A stretch of 26,330 nt of DNA from a virus, in IMG/VR virus record IMGVR_UViG_3300036770_000446, positions 1 to 26,330 of that record; one strand, 5' to 3'. This document shows, piece by piece, positions 13,232-20,782 of the stretch; position 1 is the stretch's first letter, and each line of letters begins with the position of its first letter. Below the pieces are notes generated by a model. It searched no databases and was not told where the DNA came from. It worked only from the letters and a program-made list of their open reading frames with translations. A program made the translations under genes and the position numbers.

Positions 13232-14841
13232 TGCCGCTTCAGCCGGTCATTGTTCGCTCTGAAGCCGGTATCAAGCGAGACGGTACCAAGTTTGAGGGCA
13301 ACTTTTACGTTGACGGACAGTGGGTCCGCTTTCAGCGTGGACTGCCCAGAAAGATAGGCGGGTATCGTGCGCTTCAAGATCGCTTGGATGGTATTGCTCG
13401 TGGTATGCATATCCACAACCATAATGCATATACATACGTGCACATCGGTACGTCAGATGGTGTGTTTCGATTTCGGCTAGATCAGAACGGTCAGTCGAGC
13501 ATTGTTACAAATCGTACTGATCCGGGTTACGTCGCGAACTCCAACAACATGTGGCAGTTCGATGTGGCGTATAACACCACAAATAACCAGAACGAGATTC
13601 TGGCACATGTTGCTCCGAACGTAGCCGACATCTCATCGGATGCTCCGGGTCAGTTGTACACGGGGTTTGACAATGGCACGGGCACGCTGACTCCGGTTCC
13701 GTCATTGACTATTTCTGGCGGTATCGTTGCACTGGCTCCGTATGTCTTTGCGTATGGATCAGACGGCTTCATTCAGTGGAGTCGCGCTGGTTATACGGAT
13801 GACTGGAGCGGTGGTGATGCCGGTGCTGCGCGTATTACAAGCCAGAAGATTGTCAAAGGTCTTCCGCTTCGATCCGGTGCTGGTAACGCGCCGTCGGGTT
13901 TGTTCTGGTCGTTGGACTCGGTGATTCGTGCAACGTATGTGGGTAGCACGGCGGTGTTCCAGTTTGACACCATTACCTCACAGTCCAGCATCCTGTCATC
14001 GCAGAGCGTCATTGAGTACGACGGTATCTATTATTGGTGCGGTGTTGACCGGTTCTTGATGTTCAACGGTGTGGTTCGAGAAGTTCCGAACAACCTGAAC
14101 CTGAACTGGTTCTACGACAATCTGAACTACGCTCAGCGCCAGAAAGTTTTTGCGTTCAAAGTTCCGCGTTGGGGCGAGATCTGGTGGTGCTACCCGCGTG
14201 GTAATGCAACCGAGTGCACTCATGCCGTCATTTACAACGTGCGTGAGAATACGTGGTACGACACCGCTCTTCCGAATAGCGGACGCTCTGCTGGCATGTA
14301 CGCTCAGGTTTTTAGTTCGCCGCTCGTGGTGGGTGTGATTGACACCGAGACGACTGGTTATCGCGGAACTCAAACGAGCGAGCTGCGAATTACCGAAGAC
14401 GGCCAGCCCCGCATCATCAACGACCCCAAGGGCTACGTGGTGTGGCAGCATGAGTATGGTACCGATGAGATTAACGGTACTCAGATTCGTCCGGTGCAGT
14501 CGTACTTTGAGACGGCGGACATGTCGCTACTGACTTCGGATCAGCCTCAGAATATGGCGGTTCGCGTTGAGTACATGGAGCCGGACTTCGTGCTGTCGGG
14601 CAATATGACGGTGCAAGTAACCGGTCGCGCTAACGCCAGAGCCGGTGAAGTTACGAGCGATCCGCAGATTATCTATTCAACCCTGACCGACCGACAGCAG
14701 CAGTTGGTGTACTTCCGTGAGATCCGTCGTGAGATGCGATTCCGATTTGAAAGCAACACGCTGGGCGGTAATTACCAGATGGGTCAGATCATTGCCCACA
14801 TCGAACCGGCTACGGGTACGGTGCTCGGAGAGAATCCGTGA
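13231..14841 (+). CDS. Putative tail nozzle/stabilisation protein (beta-propeller)
   Basis: This is a 536-residue protein. The N terminus (IVRSEAGIKRDGTKFEGNFY, then VDGQWVRFQRGLPRKIGGYR) is a conserved start of phage nozzle-like proteins. Repeated strands with aromatic residues follow, such as AYTYVHIGTSDGVFRFR, YVFAYGSDGFIQWSRA, YYWCGVDRFLMFNG, GEIWWCYPRGN and AVIYNVRENTWYDT, as in the beta-propeller of P22 gp10 and T7 gp12-type nozzles. The C-terminal 100 residues (MAVRVEYMEP, QLVYFREIRREMRFRFES) form a separate beta domain. Its position after the adaptor supports a role in closing the portal channel. The assignment is by architecture, not by strong identity. Confidence 0.62.
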   Translation: MPLQPVIVRSEAGIKRDGTKFEGNFYVDGQWVRFQRGLPRKIGGYRALQDRLDGIARGMHIHNHNAYTYVHIGTSDGVFRFRLDQNGQSSIVTNRTDPGYVANSNNMWQFDVAYNTTNNQNEILAHVAPNVADISSDAPGQLYTGFDNGTGTLTPVPSLTISGGIVALAPYVFAYGSDGFIQWSRAGYTDDWSGGDAGAARITSQKIVKGLPLRSGAGNAPSGLFWSLDSVIRATYVGSTAVFQFDTITSQSSILSSQSVIEYDGIYYWCGVDRFLMFNGVVREVPNNLNLNWFYDNLNYAQRQKVFAFKVPRWGEIWWCYPRGNATECTHAVIYNVRENTWYDTALPNSGRSAGMYAQVFSSPLVVGVIDTETTGYRGTQTSELRITEDGQPRIINDPKGYVVWQHEYGTDEINGTQIRPVQSYFETADMSLLTSDQPQNMAVRVEYMEPDFVLSGNMTVQVTGRANARAGEVTSDPQIIYSTLTDRQQQLVYFREIRREMRFRFESNTLGGNYQMGQIIAHIEPATGTVLGENP

Positions 14842-15077
14842 GAACGCATCGCATCGTAGATCCGCGTGGGATGGAGTTGCAGTACTGGGCAGATACGCTG
14901 TGCTTGGACTTGGACGAGTATGCAGTGATCCCACAGTTGTACGCAGAATCCGAGTGGCAGAATTGGGCGGCGGGTTTGATTGGTATCAACGGCATTTCGC
15001 AGTTGAATCCTCCGTCGCCTTATCAGTTTGATGACTGGCGCGAATGGGCGCTTCGCTTCTATCAAGTTTTGGACTAG
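14838..15077 (+). CDS. Small hypothetical virion-region protein
   Basis: This 79-residue acidic, Trp/Tyr-rich protein starts at a GTG overlapping the previous TGA (GTGA). It reads MRTHRIVDPRGMELQYWADT, then DLDEYAVIPQLYAESEWQNW, and ends DDWREWALRFYQVLD. No Cys cluster, signal peptide or known motif is visible. Small proteins at this position in similar phage genomes are often tail-completion or chaperone proteins. Here the role is unknown. Tight coupling to the nozzle gene is the main reason to accept it as real. Confidence 0.6.
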   Translation: MRTHRIVDPRGMELQYWADTLCLDLDEYAVIPQLYAESEWQNWAAGLIGINGISQLNPPSPYQFDDWREWALRFYQVLD

Positions 15078-15084
15078 GTGAACT

Positions 15085-17940
15085 ATGGCTAGTTACTACA
15101 CTTACGGCACGATCCCGAATGCTGAAGAGACGGTCTATGGGCCTTTGTCTCAAGGCTACGCTGAGGGCGGTGAAGTAGATGAGGCTGTACCGGCAGATCG
15201 CGGTTTGCCTGAAGAACTGTATTACAGCGAAGAACCACAGATTTATTACAGCGAAGAGCCGCAGCCGTATTACAGCGAAGAGCCTCAACCTCTTGCCATG
15301 GCGCAACCTCGTAATGATCAGGTAGCAGCTCCTTATATCCCGCCCGGATTGCAAGCTGCTTTCTTACGTATGCAGGGAAAGTCTCCAGAGCAGTTGGCTG
15401 CAAAAGCAGAAGCCGCAGCTAAAACAAAAACGGAGCGCGAAGTTCTTTCTGGCCTTTTGCAAAGCAATCAGTTTGACGCGGCATTTAAATATGCCATGGA
15501 TAACAACGTCCAGAATCTTCTGATTGACCCAACAGAGCTGCGAACATTAAAAAGCAACTTCACTCCTGAGGAAACCAAAAAGTTTTTTGCAGAAATGCCA
15601 AAAGACTTGATGGGTCCGCAAAGCGAAGAGGAAGTTAAGTTTGATCCTGCCGCTGGACTTGAAGCTTCATTAGAGAAGAAAACAATACCATCTGGTCTTT
15701 CTGCGCTTGGACTTGTCGAGGGAGTTCCGCAAGTTCAAAGAGCGTTTATTCCACTTGAGCAAAAGAAAGAAGATGGCCTGTTTGAAGACATCATAAAAAC
15801 CGTTCTTGCCGCTGGCACTCTGTATGCCGGTGCGTCGGCATTGCCGGGACTTATTGGCGGCGGTAGTGCTGCTGGTGCTGGTACTGCTGGTACTGCTGGC
15901 GCTAGTGGGGCTGGAGCTACTGGTGGCGGTCTTTCGGGGGCTATAAAAGCTGTTGGAAGTATCCCCGCTAAAATTGGCGGAACAATTGCTGAAACACTCG
16001 GGCTTCCGGTTACTAGCACAGTAGGAAAGGCAGCTCTTGGAAATGCCGTTATTACTGGCGGAACAACTGCCGCTAAAGGCGGAAGTCTTGAAGACGTTCT
16101 TAAAGCAGGACTTCTGTCTGCTGGTCTTACTTACGTTTCTGCTCCCGTCATGGATGGGCTGAAAGACGCAGCAAAAGCCGTTGGCGGAAAGTTGGGTATT
16201 GGCACAGGCGCTGCTACTACGGCAGCGGGGCAAGCTGCAACGGAGGCTCTTTCTGACGTTGCCGTTGATGATCTGCTTCAACAGGTTACTGTTACAGCAA
16301 GTCGTCCAGCACTGAGCAATCTAATTGGTCTTGGCGCTGTCGCCGTTCCGACTAGCACTAAAGTTGACTTGCCTGAACCAAAAGTTGCAACAGAACAAGT
16401 TGCTCCAGAAATCGAAGAACCTCCTTTAGAAGAAGTTGTTGTTACTAGTCAGCGTCCGGGCCTTGAAAATCTTCTTGGCCTTGGAACGGTCGCGCTCCCG
16501 ACAACTACACCTGTTACCACTCCTCGCCCGAGCGTGTTGGAGCCGGAGCCGGTTGTTGCTGATCGCGAAGTTCGCGAGGAGCCTATTGAGCAGCAGCCAC
16601 TTGAAGAAGTAACTGTTACTGCGCAAAGACCGCCGCTTTCGGATTTGCTGGGGCTTGGCGCTGTGGCCGTTCCAACTACTACACCTGTTGAAACACCAAA
16701 GCCTGACTACATTGAAGAAGTTGTTCTTCCAGAAGAAGAACCGCTTGAAGAGGTAGTTGTTACTGGCCAGCGTCCGCCTCTTTCAGATCTCCTTGGTCTT
16801 GGTGCTGTAGCGGTTCCGACAACTACGCCTGTAGATGTAAAAGCTCCGGACTACATAGAAGATGTTGTAATACCAGAAGAAGAGCCGCTTGAGGAAGTGG
16901 TTGTCACTGGTCAGCGTCCACCTCTTTCGGATCTGCTCGGTCTTGGTGCGGTTGCCATTCCAACTACTACGCCTGTTGATGTTCGAAAACCAGACTACAT
17001 TGAAGATGTGGTTTTGCCAGAAGAAGAGCCTCTTGAAGAGGTTGTTGTTACCGGACAACGGCCGCCGCTTTCTGATTTGCTTGGCCTTGGAGCAGTTGCA
17101 GTTCCAACAACGACTCCGGTTGATTTGCCAAAACCAGAAGTTATTTTGGATCAAATCGTATATCCAGAAGAGGTGGTTGTTGAAGGAACCAAACCTACTG
17201 AGGGTGGGCTAACTCTGCCGCCGTTTACTATTCCAACTCAAACTCCGATTGAAGGTATAAAAGAGCCTGAAATTAATAAGCCTAACCCGCTTAAAGATCT
17301 GCTCGACAAGTACGGCTCGTTGGAAAATCTGCTTAAACTTCTCGGCGCTCTGGGATCTGCTGCTTCTGGAACTGCCAAGGCTCCCGCACCAACGGCTCCG
17401 ACTGGCGGCATGGGCGGCGCGTTGCCTAAGTACACCTATACCCGTCAGCAGTTGAGTCCGGACATTGATTACTACACCTACGGCACTCGCCCGGAGGCAA
17501 AGTTCTTTGACTACACGACTCAGCTTGAGAGGCCAGTACAGCCTGAACTGCCGCCTGCTAAGACTCCTGATCAAGAGTCTCCAGTAGTATCATTAGCAGC
17601 TCCTACTTATGTTGGGCCAACCCCTCTTTTTGTTGAACCGGGAATGGCTACCGGCGGTTTGACCGGCTACGCCAAGGGTGGCTCCAAGAGTTCCCGTTAT
17701 GTGGATGGTCCCGGCTCGGGTCGGGAAGACAAGATCCCGGCTCTTCTGAGCGACGGGGAGTACGTAATTGATGCTGAAACGCTGGCTCTGCTGGGGGACG
17801 GCTCGACCAAGGAGGGTGCTCGGCGCATGGATAAGTTCCGTGCTAATATCCGAAAGCACAAGGGTCGTGCCCTATCGCGTGGCCGGATTAGTCCAAACGC
17901 AAAGTCGCCCGATAAGTACATGGGCGGAGGGTTGACCTAA
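15085..17940 (+). CDS. Large repetitive internal virion protein with TonB-box-like repeats
   Basis: This 951-residue protein has several parts. Residues 1-75 contain AEGGEV (26-31) and three YYSEEPQ copies. Residues 230-300 are Gly/Ala-rich and hydrophobic (TVLAAGTLYAGASALPGLIG), possibly membrane-active. Residues 399-710 hold six repeats of EEVVVTGQRP plus LSDLLGLGAVAVPTTTPV with acidic linkers, then one degenerate copy. Residues 775-805 contain PKYTYTRQQ and YYTYGTRPEA, echoing the N-terminal YYTYGT. Residues 854-951 form a conserved phage tail module (VDGPGSGREDKIPALLSDGE, YVIDAETLALLGDGS). That module recurs at the ends of internal or tail proteins. Probably a virion or ejected protein; its function is not established. 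Confidence 0.65.
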   Translation: MASYYTYGTIPNAEETVYGPLSQGYAEGGEVDEAVPADRGLPEELYYSEEPQIYYSEEPQPYYSEEPQPLAMAQPRNDQVAAPYIPPGLQAAFLRMQGKSPEQLAAKAEAAAKTKTEREVLSGLLQSNQFDAAFKYAMDNNVQNLLIDPTELRTLKSNFTPEETKKFFAEMPKDLMGPQSEEEVKFDPAAGLEASLEKKTIPSGLSALGLVEGVPQVQRAFIPLEQKKEDGLFEDIIKTVLAAGTLYAGASALPGLIGGGSAAGAGTAGTAGASGAGATGGGLSGAIKAVGSIPAKIGGTIAETLGLPVTSTVGKAALGNAVITGGTTAAKGGSLEDVLKAGLLSAGLTYVSAPVMDGLKDAAKAVGGKLGIGTGAATTAAGQAATEALSDVAVDDLLQQVTVTASRPALSNLIGLGAVAVPTSTKVDLPEPKVATEQVAPEIEEPPLEEVVVTSQRPGLENLLGLGTVALPTTTPVTTPRPSVLEPEPVVADREVREEPIEQQPLEEVTVTAQRPPLSDLLGLGAVAVPTTTPVETPKPDYIEEVVLPEEEPLEEVVVTGQRPPLSDLLGLGAVAVPTTTPVDVKAPDYIEDVVIPEEEPLEEVVVTGQRPPLSDLLGLGAVAIPTTTPVDVRKPDYIEDVVLPEEEPLEEVVVTGQRPPLSDLLGLGAVAVPTTTPVDLPKPEVILDQIVYPEEVVVEGTKPTEGGLTLPPFTIPTQTPIEGIKEPEINKPNPLKDLLDKYGSLENLLKLLGALGSAASGTAKAPAPTAPTGGMGGALPKYTYTRQQLSPDIDYYTYGTRPEAKFFDYTTQLERPVQPELPPAKTPDQESPVVSLAAPTYVGPTPLFVEPGMATGGLTGYAKGGSKSSRYVDGPGSGREDKIPALLSDGEYVIDAETLALLGDGSTKEGARRMDKFRANIRKHKGRALSRGRISPNAKSPDKYMGGGLT
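16279..17210 (+). repeat. Tandem protein repeats with TonB-box-like EEVVVTGQRP
   Basis: Repeat starts fall at 16279, 16429, 16603, 16747, 16891, 17035 and (degenerate) 17167, with a core period of 144 bases (48 residues) in the last four full copies. The protein core EEVVVTGQRPPLSDLLGLG is identical in three copies. The DNA differs at many third positions, so the repeats are not recent duplications, or are held apart by selection. EEVVVTGxR resembles the TonB box of proteobacterial TonB-dependent receptors. Confidence 0.85.
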
Positions 17941-19388
17941 TGGGTGTTCTAGACTTTCTGTTTGAGGGCAGCGCCCCAACACCGGGTACCACCAGCAGCA
18001 GTACCCAAATTCAATTGCCAGAGTGGTACACCCAGTACACCACAGACATGCTGGGTCGCGCTCAGGGCGTTGCCAACCTTCCGTATGCTCAGTACACCGG
18101 TCCTCGGGTTGCAGGGTTTACCCCAACTGAGCGAACTGGCTTTGAGCAAACCAAAGCAGCAGCGGCGGCTTATCAGCCATTCTTGCAACAAGCGGGTGCT
18201 GCCCTAGGCCAAGCTGGTGGTATGAGCGGAATGGGTGCTGCCGCCCAAGATTTTGAGACGGCTTCTTCCATGCTGGGTGCTCAAGCAGCAGCTCCGTACT
18301 TAACCCCGGCAGCGGCTATGTCGGGCTTGACGGCAGCGCAGCCAATGTTCTCCCAAGCGATGCCTACCATTCAGCGAGCGGGTGAAGGGTCTGCCCTAAC
18401 GGCAGCGCAACCGTTCTTGGGGGCAGCAGCTCGGACGTTCCCGCAGGCGGCTCAGGAATACATGAGTCCTTACATTCAGAACGTCGTTGAAAAGATGGGC
18501 GACATCGGTGTGCGTCAGTTGCAGGAGAAGTATCTCCCGGCCATCGGTCAAGAGTTCATCGGAGCCGGTCAGTTCAGCGTCGGTCCCGGTAGCACTCGCA
18601 TGGGTGAATTTGGCGCTCGGGCGTTGCGAGATACGCAAGAGGCCATTTTGGCTGAGCAGGCTAAGGCGCTTCAGGCTGGTTATGGTCAGGCTGCGGACAT
18701 CTACGGTCAGGATGTGGGCCGGTTGGCGCAGTTGGCTGGAACGGTTGGTCAGCTTAGTACTGCTGATCTTAATCGCTTGCTGGAGAGTGGCGTTCGCGTT
18801 GCCGACATTGGCGCGAAGATGGGTCAACTTACGGCGGACGATGCCGCTCGGCTGGCGGACATTGGTAAGGCAACGGGTCAGCTTACCCAGCAGGATGCTG
18901 CCAACTTGGCTCGTATCGCAGAGTCGAAAGGTCAGCTTACCCAACAGGACGCTCAAAACCTTCAGGCTCTTGCTTCAAAGTACGGTGCTCTTGGCGAAGC
19001 AGCTCAAACCTTGGGTCTTACTGGAGCTGGAGCTATTACCGACGTTGGCGCGAAAGAACGCGCTATGCAGCAGGCCAATCTCAACTTGGCTTACGAAGAC
19101 TTCATTGCTCAGCGCGATTACCCGAAAGAGCAGATCAAGTTCTTGTCGGATGTGTTGGGCGGCGTGCAACTTCCGCAAACGACTGTTACGCAGTCCACTA
19201 CGACCCCGGCTCAACCCGGTGGAGCGTCAGCAATTGAAAAAGCAATTACCGGAGCCACTGGCATTGGAGAGCTTTTGGAGAAATATAGAAAATATTTCCC
19301 GTCTAGTTCCGCTAGCGGCACCGTTCCGAAATATGACTATGGCTCTATTACTGACAGCATTAATGACCTCTTGAAGGTTGGTGGCTGA
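17940..19388 (+). CDS. Ala/Gln-rich internal virion-like protein
   Basis: This 482-residue protein starts in TAATG overlap, with GGAGGG from the previous gene's Gly codons as ribosome binding site. The N terminus MGVLDFLFEG, then QLPEWYTQYTTDMLGRAQGV and YTGPRVAGFTPTERTGFEQT, is a block I associate with uncultured marine and freshwater phage virion proteins. Residues 80-260 are Ala-rich helices, ending with QFSVGPGSTRMGEFGARALR. Residues 270-348 hold four GQLT repeats. The C terminus GTVPKYDYGS resembles PKYTY in the preceding protein. It is probably an internal or ejection protein forming long helices. No enzymatic motif is seen. Confidence 0.65.
   Translation: MGVLDFLFEGSAPTPGTTSSSTQIQLPEWYTQYTTDMLGRAQGVANLPYAQYTGPRVAGFTPTERTGFEQTKAAAAAYQPFLQQAGAALGQAGGMSGMGAAAQDFETASSMLGAQAAAPYLTPAAAMSGLTAAQPMFSQAMPTIQRAGEGSALTAAQPFLGAAARTFPQAAQEYMSPYIQNVVEKMGDIGVRQLQEKYLPAIGQEFIGAGQFSVGPGSTRMGEFGARALRDTQEAILAEQAKALQAGYGQAADIYGQDVGRLAQLAGTVGQLSTADLNRLLESGVRVADIGAKMGQLTADDAARLADIGKATGQLTQQDAANLARIAESKGQLTQQDAQNLQALASKYGALGEAAQTLGLTGAGAITDVGAKERAMQQANLNLAYEDFIAQRDYPKEQIKFLSDVLGGVQLPQTTVTQSTTTPAQPGGASAIEKAITGATGIGELLEKYRKYFPSSSASGTVPKYDYGSITDSINDLLKVGG
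18747..18983 (+). repeat. Four GQLT helical repeats (18-residue period)
   Basis: GQL starts at protein residues 270, 295, 313 and 331. The last three units are 18 residues each: GQLTADDAARLADIGKAT, GQLTQQDAANLARIAESK and GQLTQQDAQNLQALASKY. The 18-residue period equals five alpha-helical turns, fitting a regular helical rod or coil. Confidence 0.8.
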
Positions 19389-19390
19389 TT

Positions 19391-20776
19391 ATGAAAAGAG
19401 AAGTCGCTGAAATGCTTGGCTTGCCATACGATCCCGCTCTTGACGAAGAAGAAACGGACGAGGAAGTTCAGGCCGAAGAAGACGCTCAGGCCGATGAGGA
19501 GCCTGAAGCTGGCGGGCTTTCGTACATTCCTGCGCGTGTTCGACGGGAGTATGAGCAGTCTCTGAAGGCTTACGAAGGCTCTTATCAGAATCAGATTAAC
19601 CAGATTCAAAAAGCCAAGGATCTGCTTCTTTCCCAGCCGACCGAGCTGAGCCGGAGTCAGTATCTCCAGCAGCTTGGCTCTGTGCTGACTGCTCCGCGCA
19701 AGTCTACTGATCCGCGCTTCTACGAGCGTCGTAATCTCTTTACTTTCCTCCGCGATGTGGGAGAGCTTGGCTCTGCACAGAAGGCAGCGGAAGAGAAAGC
19801 CAAGCTTGAGCAACAACAGAAGCTGCTCCAGCTTGACGAGCTTTCAGCAAAGTATGGTCAGGAGCGCGACTACAATCGCTTGAAGCTTGCCACCCAGTTG
19901 ATGGGTAAGTACAAGCCAGCGGCTGCTGCGAAAGAGCCGGATGAGATTACTCGTTTGCAAAACAGCCGAGAGCAGCTTGTTCAGAGTCGCTCCAGCATGG
20001 ACCCGAGAGCGCCTGAGTATTTGGCAATTAGTAATCGCATTAAAGAGCTTGATAAGCGCATCGCTTACCTTGGTGGGGAGCGTGCAGAAAAAGAAGGCGA
20101 AGCCCTTACGGTTGGTCAGAAAGCCCTTGATAAGAAAATTGGTGAAGAGTACGCCAACTGGGTTGTTGGTGGCGGCGCAGTTCAGAGCGCCTCTCGCATT
20201 TCAAGAATCAATGACATTACTTCGAAGCTGAAAAAGGACAAGGACATTAGCGGGCCTGTTGTTGGGTTCACCCTTGATAACCTTCCTACCATGGCCTCGG
20301 TTCTTTATCCAGAAGCTCAAGATGCTAAAGACGTTGTTGAGTCCGTTGTACAAACGGATCTTCGCGCCATCTTGGGCGGTCAGTTTGCTCAGAAGGAAGG
20401 TGAGGCTCTTATTAAGCGAGCCTATAACCCAAGACTGGGTGAGGAGAAAAACGCGAAGCGATTGCAATTGCTTGCTTTGCAGATGCAAATGGTTAACGAT
20501 GAAAAGAATCGTGCCATGCAATACTTTGGAGATAAGGGGACGATTCAGGGCTATACCTTCCGTCCGTTTACCGCTAATGATTTCTTGACATCTGATCAGC
20601 TTGATCGCCTTGATGCTGGTGAAACTCCAGAGGAAATTTTGGGGATTTCTAAGCCAGCTCCAAAACCCGCTGGTGAAGGTAAGCCTGCTGGTGGAAAGCC
20701 CGCTGAACCTAAAAAGAAATACAAGAAAAAAATTAAGGTTGGCGATCGCATTATTGAAGTTGAGGTTGAGGAGTAA
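19391..20776 (+). CDS. Coiled-coil internal virion-like protein
   Basis: This is a 461-residue protein. After a short start it has a very acidic stretch (DEEETDEEVQAEEDAQADEE, about 17-36), then a long charged helical region. The latter includes a coiled coil (AAEEKAKLEQQQKLLQLDEL). Residues about 330-375 (LRAILGGQFAQKEGEALIKR, AYNPRLGEEKNAKRLQLL) form a conserved block I recognise from phage proteins encoded next to transglycosylase internal proteins. The C terminus is Pro/Lys-rich and ends KIKVGDRIIEVEVEE. It lies between two other large candidates for internal proteins. An ejected or inner-core protein is inferred. Confidence 0.65.
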   Translation: MKREVAEMLGLPYDPALDEEETDEEVQAEEDAQADEEPEAGGLSYIPARVRREYEQSLKAYEGSYQNQINQIQKAKDLLLSQPTELSRSQYLQQLGSVLTAPRKSTDPRFYERRNLFTFLRDVGELGSAQKAAEEKAKLEQQQKLLQLDELSAKYGQERDYNRLKLATQLMGKYKPAAAAKEPDEITRLQNSREQLVQSRSSMDPRAPEYLAISNRIKELDKRIAYLGGERAEKEGEALTVGQKALDKKIGEEYANWVVGGGAVQSASRISRINDITSKLKKDKDISGPVVGFTLDNLPTMASVLYPEAQDAKDVVESVVQTDLRAILGGQFAQKEGEALIKRAYNPRLGEEKNAKRLQLLALQMQMVNDEKNRAMQYFGDKGTIQGYTFRPFTANDFLTSDQLDRLDAGETPEEILGISKPAPKPAGEGKPAGGKPAEPKKKYKKKIKVGDRIIEVEVEE

Positions 20777-20782
20777 GACCGA

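Noticed and set aside
15670-17154. Minus-strand Ser/Asn/Arg-rich frames opposite the 951-residue gene
   Set aside because: They are antisense shadows of the tandem repeats, without starts supported by ribosome binding sites.
16279-17210. CRISPR array
   Set aside because: The repeats are in-frame protein repeats with diverged DNA and no constant repeat/unique spacer layout.
18487-19374. A 295-residue plus-strand frame inside the 482-residue gene
   Set aside because: It is Arg/Leu/Ser-rich, has no ribosome binding site, and is the +1 shadow of the Ala/Gln-rich helical gene.
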